From: Phoenix dactylifera
Lineage: Eukaryota; Streptophyta; Magnoliopsida; Arecales; Arecaceae
NCBI RefSeq assembly: GCF_009389715.1
Contig: NW_024067841.1
Span: 310,001-374,000 of the forward strand
Direction: 5' to 3'
DNA: 64,000 nt
Position 1 is the first letter of the stretch, and every line of letters starts with the position of its first letter. The notes under the pieces are model-generated. The model did not search any database, was not told the origin of the DNA, and was given only the letters and a program-made list of their open reading frames with translations. A program made the translations under genes and the position numbers. Of this stretch, positions 23,901 to 35,811 are shown one piece after another.

Positions 23901-26900
23901 TCGGGGCGGGGGTCGTGACAAGCTTGGTATCAGAACAAAGGTTAAAGAAGAGTCCTGTCAGAGCAATAGGATGAGTTAGGATTAAGTATAGGATTATACT
24001 ATGGATTTTGTGGTTGGGCTGCCCAGAACACAGAAAGGATATGATTCCATCTGGGTGATTGTGGATAGATTGACAAAATCATCCCATTTTCTACCAGTGA
24101 AGACCACATATTCAGTAGCTCAGTATGCTGAGATGTATGTGGATAGGATAGTATCCTTGCATGGAGTGCCGGTTTCTATTATATCAGATAGAGGTTCACA
24201 GTTTACCTCTAGGTTTTGGCAGAAACTCCATGAGGCATTGGGAACTCAACTTGATTTCAGTACAGTATTTCATCCTCAAACAGATGGGCAGTCGGAGAGG
24301 ACTATTCAGACCCTCAAGGATGTGCTCAGAATATGTGTACTGGATTTCAGAGGTAGCTGGGACAGATACTTACCTTTAGTGGAGTTTGCATATAATAATA
24401 GCTATCACTCAACTATTGGTATGGCACCTTATGAGGCACTTTATGGGAGGAAATGTAGATCTCCCTTATGCTGGTCTGAGATTGGGGAAAAGCACCTAGA
24501 AGGATCAGATTTGATCAGAGAGACATCAGAAAAAGTGCCAATGATATAGGAAAGGTTGAGGACGAAGTTCAGTAGGCAGAAGAGCTACTCAGATCTCAGA
24601 AGAAGAGATGTGCAGTTTGGCACGGGGGATCATGTTTTCTTAAAGATCTCTCTTATGAAAGGGGTAATGAGGTTTGGAAAAAGAGGCAAGCTTAGTCCCA
24701 GATACATTAGCCCCTCTGAGATATTAGACAAGGTTGGCACTGTATCTTACAGATTAGCACTGTCTCCAAACCTCAGCTATGTGCATCCAATATTTCATGT
24801 ATCTATGCTCCGGAAGTATGTGCCGGATCCATCCCATGTGCTACCAGTGCAGGAAGTTACAGTAGAGGGAGACCTTTCATATGAAGAGCTTCCTGTAGCT
24901 ATCCTTGATACTCAGATCAGGAAGCTGAGAAATAAGAAAATATGTATGGTGAAGCTCCAATGGCACCGGCACAATGTTGAAGAATGCACTTGGGAGTCGG
25001 AGCAAAGTATGAAGAGCAAATACCCTCACCTCTTTGAGTAATCAGGTAATTTACTCTTTTAAATTCAAGGACGAATTGTATATAAGGGGGGGAGGTGTAA
25101 TAACCCCAAAAAAAATTTTTATATAAAGAAGGATAGAATAGTCCTTAAAAATTGATATAAGGGGTAAAATTGGAAGGAATCAAAAGTTAATGGCATAACA
25201 GTAGATATGTTGAAGTATTAGGGGCAAAATGAGAATTTAATAATTTTAAACAAAGGGTGAATAGTGCTTGATGTGACTTAATTAGGGGTTTGGTATGGCG
25301 GTGGATTGGTGAGACGGTAGAGTTTAAACAGAGAGGGAGAAACACAGAGAGAAGGAAAAGAAAGAAAGAAGAAGAAGAAGAAGAAGAAAGAAGAAGGGAA
25401 GGGAGTTTGAGGTGGAAGGGAGCCCCGGTTGCGCTGCCAGCTGAAGGAAAAAGCGTAGGTCTTCTTCCCCTCTACGCAAAGACCTCGATTTTCCGAAGAG
25501 AAAAGGTAAATACCCATCCCTACCTAGTCTTCTAATGAAATTAGGCTATACAAAGGGTGGATGTGGTCTAGAGAGGTTGGATAAGGGTTGTAAAGGTGGT
25601 TAAAAGAGGAAGAATCGGATTTCGACAAGTTTTTCCGGCACTGCGGAAAAACTGTGTCGAAGTTCCAACTTCGGTGAATTATTTCGGAGGTCAATCAGCC
25701 TCCGATGATGATGTATCTTACCATTTTGGAAACCCCTATGAGGGTAGAATATTAGGTATAAATTTCATAAAAATTGAAGTTCGGAAAGTGGATCAAAATC
25801 GGAATGAAGTAACCCGCTGTCAGTCCGGGTTACTGTTCATCCGGATGAAGAAGATGAAAAAAGGATGATGTTGGGTCGACCCAGTAAAATTTTGGATTAG
25901 AAGGGATTCGATCCTTTCGCACACCTTGATCCTATAGCATTGGTCCAAGGTATGTGTGGGATACTCTTGCATCATGATTCATGTAAATTGAGGATTAATT
26001 AATAAGAATAAGGGAAAAAGAAAAGATGTTAATTAAGGGAGGGAGTTGTGTCAACTGAAACTTTTATGCTTACAATTGATACGTAGGTTATTGGGCCTTG
26101 ATAGAAGAATAAATGTGTTATTAATGCATGTTTCAGTTGGGCAAGGAACTAAGGATCAAGAGGAAGAAGTCCCCTACTGCCTTCCATAGAGTTTTGGAGG
26201 TGTATCAGAACCGTGCCGGATTTGCAGGTGAGTGGGAGTCATGTACTTTGCACCATGAGCATTCTTAATTCATTTTCATGAATGTCGCCAATTGTAAATT
26301 GATTCCACTTGTGCATATTGATTGATATTGTAGTAGATTCCTCTATAATCTAGTTTCTCCATGCTTGATTATTTTGTACACGCATTTGAGAAAACATTGA
26401 GAGAAATTACGAGGGATAGAAGAGTAGTCAAATTGGTTCCGAATTGTGAAATGACTTCTTTTGTAAATTAATTTCATTTCCTCTATTTCAAAGACTTGTA
26501 GAGTCCTTTTCAGTGGTATATTGAGTTGCATTGCACTCCCATGATTCCTCACTCCCAACCCTGATGTTAGTTATGATTGGGTCGTGGTCGAGTGAGTGGT
26601 AGTCTTGATTATGCTCCTTTTTAGTAGAGTATTGGGAGGGTACATTATGGCATTATGCATGGTTTGGCAGTATCTACAGGACACCTATAGTCGATGGGGT
26701 TAGACATCGGCCTGTGTGCACATAGTAGCCTTCTGGGCGGGCGGAGCCCAGTCCCTTCTTAGGGGGGACATGGCCCTAGGCGTAGGATCGGCCGGTCCTG
26801 CGACTTATATATGGCTTGCCGCCGGGCAAAGTAAAACCCCGCAAGGTGCCGTTTAGTATACAGACGTGAGATGTTTCTATGGATTTCTGTTCTGGATACT

Positions 26901-29900
26901 GGCCAGCATATACATTATCAGTATGGTGTCTTATCCTGCATATGCATGTGACAGTAGGGAGTTGTTGTGGTTCGCCTGGGGCGTAAGACCCACCTCCCGA
27001 CAGCTGTCTAGTGATGACTTCGCATATTGACTCTCCGATTTGCATATTTCAGTGTTATAATCTATTGAGCATATTCATGATGTATCATTCATGTCTATTT
27101 GATTATTCTATATATGCTCCTGATGAGTTGATTATGATTGTAGTGATACTGTGATGATTTACTCCATATTTCTTATGTTGAGTTGTGTGCACCCTGTTAT
27201 TGATTACTGCTCATATGCTCTTGAGATTTCACCTCGAGCCATGATTATATCTTATCTCATGCGCATAGTACTCTCTAGTCCACTCACTGAGCATTCATAT
27301 ACTCACTCTCCAGTTTGGTATTTTTGATTGCAGGGCAGGTGTTGTATAGAGAAGAGCAGGGTTAGAGATTGCCTGCTAGCTGTGCCGCTCCATAGTATAA
27401 TATAGATAGAGGTTTATATAGTTTGGTGTATTATAAACCTTCTGTTGTATATAGTGTATAGTTACAGTCAGATCATGTTGTGGATATGGGTTGACCATGG
27501 ATGGATTGGAAGCAGGTATATATATATATATGTGTAGATCAGTTGTGTGCCTGTGATAATGTATTGCTATATATTGTCCAGGTTTATTATGTGACAGATT
27601 ATGTGATCGATGCTCTGACAGGTAGTATTGTTGTATGTATTGAGATAATCCTGATAGGTCAATATAGAAAAGGTGATCATTTCGTGCATGCATCATGCCA
27701 AAATTTTCAGGATTTATTGATGATTGATAGGTAGTAGGGTTCTACGTGGTGGCTGGTGGCCTTATGCCTACCCGCACCCTAAGACCATCGCGGCGGCCCG
27801 CCGGATCGGGGCGGGGGTCGTGACAGATCACTTAATAACCAATGTTTTGGCTATGAAATTAATGCTGATGCCAGGTAATTTCCATATGTACCAACCAGAC
27901 CATCCACACCACCCAAATTAATCAGGATCACCTGGAATTTCTTTAGTATACAACTAAGTAGGGTTTGGATTATGAGTTTCTTATTTTTAAGTTGACCCAC
28001 ATATGAGGCAACTTGACCATGAGGAATCACAATTTGTATCCACTAACCAGATGGAAATTCCTGAAATAACTAGGTTTTGGTGGAGATTTCTTTTGTTTCA
28101 GCAACAGAGTGGTTTACTTTGCTGGTTCTTTGGAACCAGATACCACATCATGTATGCCACTAAAGCCAGCAATCAGATCCACCTCCAACAGACTGGCCAA
28201 CCCGACATGTTTGCGAAGGGTGGTAAAAAGAATGTGAGTCTAGGAAAAAGCTTGATTAAGAGTTAACATCAATGCAAGGTCTGGGAAAAGCCTTGATTAA
28301 GGGTTAACATCATGGAATGTAGCGAACGGCATATGCATGAATGGGATTGCAAAAAATTCATAAGGATTGTTTGATCAAATTTTTGGAGCGGGCATTGCAC
28401 CTTATAAGAATAGCTTCACCATTTTATGAAATTAAAGTCATGCTAGGCTCCCGATGCAAGGCAGAAGGCTGTTTATAAGAACCGAGACAGATTCCCGAAT
28501 TTTGCTTATAATGGAGCATTATGCTTGCTTGATATTTTGAGTTGAAAGGACGGAATTTATGGGGCACTAATGTACACTCAGATATGCCCAAAGGGCAAGA
28601 AGTATTGTAAGAAATTTACTCATCCTTTTTCCAATTTTGTGGGTGCATTGAACTCAATCAAATCGTAGCTAAGAGTATCTAAGATAGAGCTGGACAATCA
28701 TTACAAACTTCATGACATTCTCAAAATGAAATGAGAGGCTAAAATCATGGGGACGCAAGGGCAAGATTTGAAAGTTACTTGGGTGCAACTGAATTGAGAT
28801 GGGCAATCGAATCTACAAATTACTGGCTAGTGGCTGGATATGAACAGTCAAGTTGATGTGTTGAAGCCTTTTAAAAATCCAGAAATGACATGCTCTCTTA
28901 CAAATTCTTCTCAGATTTTAGGAAACAAAGAGATTCATCCAAAGGATTTTTATGAACAATATTTTAATCCTGAAGTAGAAGCCATACTTTAGGGGAATAA
29001 CAGAATTTGCTATTCCGATGTATATGATTAAATTAAAGGTTACTAAATATAAAATGAATTGGTTATTGTGTTATTAGCTGGGAACAAAATGAGCATCCAA
29101 GTACAACGCACATGCTTTAACAAGTAGTCTAGAAGTGTCAGCACACTGGAATTCTGAAAACAGTGTCCAGATAACACAAGTTAACCGCCCCTGTACTCAT
29201 GTGAAGGTAGAAAGGAAAATGTCACTCTTAGTACCCCAGTGAAACAGTTATGTCAAAAAAAAAAAAAGAGGAAGAGAAAATAGAGAAAAATATAGGCTAA
29301 TATCTTTCACGAAGGTCTTGATGCGTGCTTGACTGAGTTTTCTTCCAAGGTCAACTGCAAAAATTATATCCTATCAAGCGAAAGATTTGAGGACCTACTT
29401 GAATTTCTACCGAACTATAATTTTATGCGTCAGGAGGCTATTATTGATGCTTTTCTATGTAGCTTAGTCTTAAAATGTGCATTCCTGCCATCAATGTGGC
29501 TTTTAAAGCACTATCTAGTGACAAATTGTTGGTTGTGTATCCTGTCAAGCGTTTGGTTCAAAAGGGGGCTTCTAGGATATCAGGCATATGTTTGGGAGAA
29601 GAGTTGGTTCATCCTGGGCCATGCTGTTTTGAGGATCTCCAGGAGGTGCAACTTTGGAACTTCTGGGCTTTTCCATCCCTAGTTCTTCATATTCCTCACT
29701 CTGCATTGCTTCTTCAGGCAAATGTAAAGGAGAATCTTCTCACTCAGACTCACTGGAGTTCTCGTTATAATTCCCACTGGACACGAAGAGAAAGCACAGG
29801 TCCTTCAGTTTCAGAATAGGAAGATGAATGTCCTGACCATATCGCAAGCGAAGGTTGTGGGGTGTAGGCCTCAAGAAGCCAAAGTCTTCTGGTGTGGGCA

Positions 29901-32900
29901 AGGTGCCTGATAGGTAGGACAGCTTGTCTCTGGGATGGTTGAGAAGATGAATCTCCTGACCATATTGCAAGTAAAGGTTGGGGGGTGTGGGCCTCCAGAA
30001 GCCAAGTCTTCTGGTGTGGGCAAGGTGCCTGAAAGATAGGACAGCTTGTCTCTGGGATGGTTTAGAAGATTAAGCAGTTGAGCCTTCTAGAAGAGGTTTT
30101 CAATCTTTTGGCCTTTATGCTGTAACCACAGGCCCTTTAAAAAATTATGGAACAATGGCTTGTTTATCTACAGCATGCGCCTCCTTTTTTTTCTCTTCCT
30201 ATCCGTTCCTTTCCCTTCTATAGTAATCTCTTTATCTTCTTTCATCTGGAAGCCTTCTAATAGAAGATTAAGTGGTTTAGAAGATTAAACAGTTGAGCCT
30301 TCTCATATAGGCTTTTGTCTTATGACCTTTATGCTGTAACAACAGGCCCTTAAAAAAATTAAGCAATAATGGCTTATCAATCTAGAGCTTGCACCACCTT
30401 CTTTCACTTCCTATATGTTCCTTTCCCTCTTATAATCTGATTATTCTTCTTGTTTCATCTCTTTATCTCCTTCAATATATTATCATTCTACTGTCGTAGG
30501 GGTCGTTTAATAATTTATTTAGAACACAAAATGTATGGAGGATCAGAAGTCTCCCTTGAAGGTATATCAGCATTAAATTTACAGAGGTTTTTCAACATCT
30601 AGAAACATAGCAGTAGGCAACATAACTCATATACATGTCATCAAAAAGTAAATGTAAAACTTACCACTAAACCAAATAACCTAGTTCAGAAAATATACTG
30701 CTTATTACAATGAAAGGATAAAAAAGGAACAAGCTACAAACCTCTTTTAATTGTGGTAAAATCTTTCCATCAGAAAACAAATCCACAATAATGCCTGTAT
30801 TGCAACAAAAGTAAAATATGATCTTGAGGGAGAGGAACGTACCAAAGTCATATGCTTTATTTTAATTTGCATTTTAAATAGAAATTAAATATTAAAGAAA
30901 CTAATTATTTAACATGATTTTTCTCAATGCAAACACAATATGGTGAGATCTACAATTTGATCCCTAATCCAGCTAATTGTCAAGGGTATTTGCAAAATTA
31001 ATGTCAGAAGATTTAGCCAAATTGACCCATTAAAAGAATTATCATCCTATGAAGAAATTCAGGAAACATGAAAGCTTAATAATGTGTGTGGTTTAATTAA
31101 GCATTAGAAGAGTACCTGCAAACCCTCCTTGAACTGTAGCAGATTCAGAAAGCGCATCACCAATGTGAACAGAAAGTGAACCACCAGCTTGTGTTGACTT
31201 CTCCAGTTCAGATAGACCAAAATACTCCCTTGCCATGTCGATCAGCTACCAAGAATTAGAGCAAAGTTATTCCCAAATAAGTAAACTTCCATGCAAAAAT
31301 GCAAGAAGCAAAGATTGTAGGAGTGCTTCAGATAATGACCAGATATAATCTTGAAGAGTTGCTGCAAATATAGAGAGATGAAACAAAAATTTCAATGAAT
31401 AAAGGAACTTCAGAGGCTTAAACAATGATATACTTGAATCAGAAAATGACATGCTTGCCAGTAGAACCAGGGAGTACATAAGAAAGTTTGATGTAATGTA
31501 GAAGAAGTCCTTGCTTTTTATGGCATCGGCAATTTTTGAACAGATATCTTGCTGTTGCAAGTACTGTAAAGAAGTGTGCGCACAAGATATGCAATTAAAA
31601 GAAGCTTTGGTCCTTTACATATAATACTCATATCTTTTACATGATTTTACGTGGGGCATACATACAAATGCGGCTGCACAAAAAAATCATTAAAAAAAAC
31701 CAAGACTCTGCCAAGTAGATACTAAAGAAAAGTGGTTCTGATGCAATCAAGTTTTAGACAGGAAAAAAGAAGGCAAAAGATTAGCTGCATGCCCTAAGTA
31801 TAAGATAAGCAATCATCATGGACTAGGTATGATTTGCCAAACTATATCTAAAAAATATTAGCTGGATAAGCTGAAGTTTCTATTTTAAAGGATGAGCATC
31901 CTTCGGAAAGGGGGTAATTATGCAATGGGGTTTTAGAATGGAAAGAAGACAAGATAATTTCAGGAGAAAAGGTGGAAAGGAGGGTAGGCAAGTAATAAAT
32001 CAAAGATGATATCAAAGAAAAGGAAGTTATGATAAAATGGAGCATGGGACATTGTTTCATCATGTACTATGTAATTTGCATTTGCAATATGATGATAGAA
32101 ATCTTCAATCCTACTAAATATTACCTTCATACTTTAGGAAGTCTAATTTTGGTTGGCATCTTTTGTATTTTCTTAAGATTCTAAGGCCTTTTTGAGATAA
32201 GAAACTACTTTTGATAGTTCTTACATTAGATTGAATAAACTAGTAGCATTGCTATGCATTTCAAATCAATGAATTTACATCTGTTGTTCAATACAACAAT
32301 AAGAACTCGATAAAAACTATTACCCCTCTTCTTTTGTGGCACCAATTTCCCTTGATTCCAGAAATTTACATTTCACAAGCTTGATAACAGCTTGTCTTAT
32401 ATTTACGAAATTGGCACTGTGATTCATTTCATTACTTGGCACAAAAGGTGCCTTGGGTTCCTGATCTGGCAAATAAAAATAATTCCTAATATTATGAAAA
32501 CAAAAATAAGTTGTTAAGGAAGAAGGATCATCCAATCAAGGAAAACAAAAAAATGATAAGAACCTTTTATTGGGTTGATAATAACTTAAGAGGAATCAAA
32601 GTAATAAATAAACAGGTATCATAAAAAATTTAATTTAACAGAAGTTGGCAATGTCCCTTACTATCTCATCAATCTCCCAACCTTCAACATGCAATGTAGG
32701 CCATAACTTAAGCAACAAGTGTGCTGCTGTGCCACCTCCCTGGAAAAGTTGCACCTTAAAATGTAAGTTTAATATATAGATCCTTCTAAAATGTCTAGTT
32801 AGAGACATGAGAGACAAAGCAGAATTTTTTTAAAATATTTAGATTTTAGAGTGAATTACCAAACCTAGGATTGCTATAGGACCTTGTGGAACAATAGCAG

Positions 32901-35740
32901 GAAGGCTTGCAAACTCATCCTGCAAAAGACATCAAAAAATTGAGGTCAAAGGGAATAAAACTGTTAATTTAACAAAGAAAATTATGGTAATGGGTCAGGT
33001 GATAATTAATATGTTTTGCCAGAAGAAAGATATGAAATATGGAAGAAGAAAACTCAATATGTGCATTATAACATTTGCAGTCAAATAAAAGTTTAGTTAA
33101 AAGCATAGAAAAGAAACCATATTGTCAAACGATTTTATAACATAGCTCAATCACATGTGTGCGTGCACGCATGAATAAATACAACTATAATGTCTGAGGT
33201 GTGTATTGTAAGAGACCCTTAAGCAATTTTGGGAGTAATAAGAATAGTCATGCAAAGCTCAGCAAGTTGCTTGACATCCCATGCCAAATTTATCTACAAC
33301 AACCAAGTGGTCAAAAATGAGATTGAGAACTAACATCTTATAGCTATATCATATTTTGAATTTATTATACTAGATCCTTACTCGTGCTATGCATGTAGGT
33401 ATCTCATGGTTTGCTCAAGATGCAATATGCACATAAGAGGTAGCATGGATGGATCTGATCTTTGAACTTTACGATTACTTTTTCTGCTATCATATATTTG
33501 ATATACACGCTCCCAGTATTGGGAGCTGAACATATCTTGTTTCTCTCTTAGAGAACTGAATTTTGGAGGGATGTATTTGGCTAGCATGGAAGTAGTCTTA
33601 GCAGGGTGGAGACATGGAAACAAAAACACATAAATTTCAGAGTTTTGGTTATTAGTACAATAGATAACAACATAGCCTTTTATAAAAAAGATGGAAATTT
33701 CTAGGTTTCTAAGAATCAACAATAAGTTCAAACTAAAAAAGATTTTTTTTTTTTTTTGGGGGGGGGGGGGGGGCGGGTGGGGAAGCTTTGTTTAGCATTT
33801 CAAGCTAGCAAAGGATTAAATTGCGCAATAATGTAGGTTCACAGTCAAAGTTTGATATTCGATCTCCAAAGCAAAAGCATTTACCCAAAAAAAAGGCAAA
33901 AGGTTTCAAGGAAAACAAAAGGATTTACAAAATAAAAGGTTTAAAAAAAGTTAAACAATATTAAGGATTTTAACTTAGTCCATGATTTTAAATCAAAAGA
34001 AAAAAAATAATGTAGCAAGAACAAAATAAAAGATTCTACACATCAAGGTATGCCATATACCGTACCGAAGCGAATGATACGGAATGTACTGTACCGAACG
34101 GACACCGAACTGGTACATGGTACGAGGGGCATGCTGACACTCAATACGCCGAATTGGCCTCCGTATTGGGCGTAGCGATATAGTAACAAGGTGGCACCGG
34201 TACGGGGCCGTTACTAAGACGGCATACCTTACTACAAACAATTAATCAATTAGGCCACAAGAAGTAAAGAGTAAAGAATGCAATTAGTTGGTTGGACAAA
34301 TTCTAGACGAGTCTTTGCAGAGTTGTATCTTGTAATGCCAGCAAAGATGTACTAAAGTAAAGCATATGTCCAACAGTTATCATTTCCACAATACCAAACT
34401 GCGTTACCTTTGGCATAAGCTGTCATTCATCAAAATAATAATTGTAACCTCACTTCTAATGATTATGTAAAGTAGAAAAAGGATCGACCAATGAGCAGTT
34501 TCATACCCAATATGACCCAGTCCATATTTGATCCTTGCTAAGCATGCTATGGATATTATCTGTATAGAAAAAGAATGTTAAACTTAATTTTGAACAAAAT
34601 CACAATGTCAGTGTCCTAATTTTATATCAGGGCTTAAATAAGCAACAAAATATTGCCAGGAAGAAGGATGGCAGAAAGTATAAGTTTGAACATATGCATT
34701 TCGCCGATTTACACCAACTGTGCTAACAATGTTAGTTTGATATGCCTATTGGGCTTATGTGGCAGCATGTATAGACAGATGCAGGTCTTGAAGTGGTTCC
34801 TGCTCTCCAATTGAATTTTTAAATTATATCATGACAATATATTTAACTAACTAGATATGTTGCTACCATCCATTTTCTACTCGATACATGGGAAAGAGAC
34901 CTCTAAAACATATGATTTTTGGTTTGTAAGAATTTAGAAAATTTTATGAGAAGCTTTTGAAGCCAAAACTCTGGAATTCCAACTTTATTATGAATGTGTG
35001 TGTGTGTGTCAGCATGCATGTTTATGTGCCACCTCGCAGTTTGCTACTCTTGTAGTCTTTATATTCGATTTACTTTCTTTCTATAGGTTTTGCCCCACCA
35101 ACTTACCAAATTTTGGAAGTCAAGAAATACAGTTTATTCTCATCAAGACTAAGTAGTAAACCCTCTATGTCAGCACAATTTTACTGTATTATCTCATTAA
35201 CACCCTTAACAGTTAAGCCTATTAGATCAACCATGGCAAGATAGCCATAGTACCTAATTTCGATCGACAACAGGACATATACGGGAATTGAAGTACTTTG
35301 ATTAAGGTGTTATCAACATGCCTTGCCACATATTCTAAAAATAACACCATCTGAAATTCAATAATATATAATCTTATAACCTTCTATTTTAACAATGTTT
35401 TTACCCAAGATAAACGTAACAACTTGAACAATTGCATCAAAAACAGTCAAACTAATTTTTACACAGAGGGATGACCCAGATCATCAAGTTAAGCATATGT
35501 AATCACGCTTTTTCATTTCCTTTTCTTCTGTGCAGTGGTTTTAAAACTCATCCATTGATCTTCTCTCACCAATTCAAGAACATGCTATAGCTAATTTAAT
35601 GGGAATATAAGAACATGCTATATCTAATTTAATGGGAATATAGGCTATCTAACTTAATGGGAATATATATATAGTTCAAGAATGTGTTGGACTAATTTTA
35701 TAACCAATTCAAGAATGTGCCGTTCTATATGTACATATAC

Positions 35741-35811
<71 letters not shown>

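Larger units (their letters stand above)
11655..27825 (+). mobile_element. outer Ty3/gypsy LTR retrotransposon, Tekay-like chromovirus, internally deleted
   Basis: Two long LTRs of about 2.73 kb start TGTAATAACC and end GGTCGTGACA, flanked by GATCA. The left LTR is split by the copia element. The interior, 23921-25095, is only 1.2 kb: a primer-binding site, an integrase core with a chromodomain-like tail, and a polypurine tract. Gag, protease, reverse transcriptase and RNase H are missing, so it cannot move on its own. Long LTRs, a Met-tRNA-type primer site and a C-terminal chromodomain-like segment fit the Tekay/Del chromoviruses. LTR copies look very similar by eye, suggesting a fairly recent insertion. 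Confidence 0.9.
10168..30741 (-). other. giant intron 6 of the methyltransferase gene (20,574 bp)
   Basis: Bounded by donor GTTTGT after exon 6 and acceptor CATGACAG before exon 7. About 16.2 kb (11655-27825) is the nested retrotransposon pair. The rest, 10168-11650 and 27831-30741, is AT-rich and contains two tandem duplications. No other gene was recognised. Both retrotransposons point opposite to the host gene. Confidence 0.8.

Noticed and set aside
29329..29819. Overlapping 114-117-codon frames
   Set aside because: Two frames are open over the same bases and neither shows a family motif.
33240..33330. Possible extra methyltransferase exon on the minus strand
   Set aside because: It has an acceptor-like AG and a short open frame, but exon 2 joins exon 3 in phase 0 and gives the conserved WDEF junction without it.
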